Shown in pieces: positions 22,953-29,312 of a DNA stretch of 29,312 nucleotides; within the stretch, counting starts at the first letter, position 1; each line of letters opens with the position of its first letter. This DNA comes from Chromera velia (taxonomy: Eukaryota; Sar; Chromeraceae). The stretch lies in contig JAHBMJ010001085.1 in assembly GCA_018398765.1 (NCBI GenBank), positions 1-29,312 of the forward strand, given 5' to 3'. Made by a program: the position numbers and the translations under genes. The notes under the pieces are model-generated. The model was not told where the DNA came from. It saw only the letters and a program-made list of their open reading frames with translations, and searched no databases.

Positions 22953-24700
22953 GCTTTTTTCTGCTTCTGACGTGCATCATCCGATCAAATCCGATTGATA
23001 TCTTTGATCAGAATTCGATTTCCGAGCTCTAACTGCAGATGTACGTTCCGACCGAGAACTTCATACATAGAACTTCATGGAGTGCACAGAACTTCCGGCC
23101 TATGAACACCCGAGAAACTTCCGGCATACTTCCGGCCGGTCGAAACCGTCTTCATGCAAGCATGGATGCATGACTCTGATTCTGACCGTCTACGCGGCCG
23201 CGGGTGCGGCATGCAGCTAGGCGCGGCCCATGAGCCCCATGCCCCCCATGCACCGCGTTACGCGCGGATCCGAGAGCGTTTTGGGGTGCGTTTCGCGCAT
23301 CCCCTGAGCATTAATTTGTTCCACTTTTCAAAACCACTATAGGTTTTTCTACACATTTGTTCTCTAATCAATGCCACCTACACCCCTGCATACATCTTTT
23401 GGTAGGGGCAGCGCGTGAGAAAAGACATGACGGCGGTGCAGCCGCCGTTTCCCCCCCTGCTCAGCAAAAAAGGGGCTTCTACACGAGGGGCAGCACCAAA
23501 AAGGTGGCTGTTTTAGCCTGAAAACATATGAAAACGACTGGACAAATAGTTAGGATCACGAATCTGGTCTTATTTTTTATGAAGCTTGCCTGCTTCTCAT
23601 TATGATCAAGCAATCGAACCGAGACAAATCTGTATTCACATGAGACTGCAGAGAAGTTGCGTGACTGCGTGCATACATGCGGTGCGATGCCAAGATACAT
23701 AAGGCTGGTACCCATACCCCTTGGCACCAAAAAGCACCTGACCTGAAAGACATGCCAAAACCAAAAAAAAGTGGAACAAATTAAAGCTCAGGGGATACGC
23801 GTATCTCAAAATTGCGTGCGGTACCTCACTATATGGTGAAGCTAGGTGAAACGCACCCGCGCGAATCGTAAGAGCCATCTACAGGTGGCGCTTACAACTG
23901 CTGTCACAGTTGTGTACCGCCACATTTTTCACACAGACGAGATATACTCTTGGAGAGTATAGGCACGCGTTGTACGCCGTTATGAGTCTATCTCAGTGAA
24001 GTCCAGCATCGAAGGGCCCGAATGATGTGAGTTGCACAACTCATGCAATAAAAAATGTCTTATTAAACATATTAAATTACAATTTAATTGTAATCATTGT
24101 GTGTGTATATTGTTTTTCTCAGTTTTGAATAGATTAGAATTGATTGTTAAGCTAAGGGCTGTAAACTTTAATTCCGACGTAGTTCCGATGCTTGTGGGTA
24201 AACTTAGTTAAAACCCCCTGACTTCACTCAACTTAAATCCACTGCAGGCCACTGAGACTACCCTCCGAGCGTTCCACAGCGCGCTGTAAAAGAAAGTTTT
24301 CTCATGCCCGCACCGCATATGTTTACATACTTTCAACTACTACAAAAATTTGAACTAGACACATGATTAGACTTAATTGATTGTTATTATTGTCATACAA
24401 CATTATGACTTAGTGCAAGCAAGTTAGTGGAAGGTACATCGAGGTACGTTGACGAGCAAGTTGAAGATATTTTAGGTTTAAATTTGGGTTTGAATACATA
24501 AATTCATCTCATCCTATATTTACATAATATTTTCTGTGTCAGACTGGCTGACGTCACACATTTTTTGAGGCAGTGCGTAGTAAAGCTATTTCGAGTAATC
24601 ACTGGCAATGAATGATCCCTGTTGTCAAACATAAGCACCTGATTGAGGCACTTCTTCAGTGCCCTCGGCTGCTGGGTCTCCTGACTCCCTTTGCTCCGAA
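22953..24700. other. Spacer between the nuclease-like frame and the METTL16 gene
   Basis: Contains a GC-rich patch (about 23185-23300), the inverted-repeat element at 23299-23796 and an AT-rich part (24040-24600). The upstream side of the nuclease-like frame has several GATCAAA/TTTGATC words (22938-23015). No gene seen. Confidence 0.55.
23299..23796. mobile_element. Inverted-repeat element, about 0.5 kb (MITE-like)
   Basis: The 30 bases at 23299-23328 match the reverse complement of 23767-23796 at 29 of 30 positions (core ATCCCCTGAGC...TTTGTTCCAC). Similarity seems to extend outward with gaps: GGTGCGTTTC occurs near 23285, and its reverse complement lies near 23855. The interior has no convincing coding frame. 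The arrangement fits a non-autonomous transposon or a large foldback. Target-site duplications could not be identified. Confidence 0.5.
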
Positions 24701-29118
<4,418 letters not shown>

Positions 29119-29312
29119 CTGAACAAAAATAGTTCAGGCAGAAAGGAAGGAAGGGTGAAAGGGAGATTGAGGAAAGTTCCAGATTTTATGCTACCCATGA
29201 GAACTCTCGATCGTTTCCAGATCTTTTCGGGTAGGCGGACGGAACGACGGGCAGACGAAAAAAACGGCGGCAGAAACTTGTTTTTTCTCTCCCTTTTTTT
29301 TTGGTCTGCCCC

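Overview
The window is nuclear DNA of a unicellular eukaryote with many spliceosomal introns. The gene style suggests a chromerid-like alveolate alga: short exons, TGCAG| acceptors, introns full of (TCTG)n, (GGAA)n and (CA)n repeats, and frequent TGCATG words. The species assignment is inference. No bacterial-type operons, rRNA, tRNA or CRISPR arrays were seen.

Layout. 1-3443: no gene I can support; pyrimidine- and purine-biased low-complexity DNA. 3444-4181 (-): an unrecognised 245-codon frame. 5021-5365 (+): a decayed coding remnant with a zinc-finger-like end, followed by AT-rich spacer to 6073. 6074-14652 (-): a large 13-exon gene for a protein of about 1,530 residues with five IQ (calmodulin-binding) motifs and a C-terminal pair of CxxC motifs. 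14653-15852: intergenic region with a cluster of TGCATG words, between two head-to-head genes. 15853-20210 (+): a four-exon gene for a 1,023-residue secreted or membrane-targeted orphan carrying an 18-hexad beta-repeat block. 20211-21317: AT-rich DNA with a terminal-inverted-repeat-like structure. 21318-22952 (-): an intronless 544-codon frame that looks like two PD-(D/E)XK nuclease-like cores in tandem. 22953-24700: spacer holding a 0.5 kb inverted-repeat element. 24701-29118 (-): nine exons of a METTL16/RlmF-type RNA N6-adenosine methyltransferase whose 5' end lies beyond the right edge.

The exon models of the three spliced genes were built by hand. All but two junctions (IQ exon 12/13 and METTL16 exon 7/8) keep the reading frame. 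The 22 resolved introns share an unusual donor: C is the commonest base at +3 (12 of 22), while G at +5 is almost fixed (20 of 22). The METTL16 family methylates the U6 snRNA region that reads the 5' splice site, so its presence beside such donors is worth noting, though co-location is no evidence of a link.

The genes do not form an obvious pathway. The METTL16 homologue is the only one whose function can be named with confidence.
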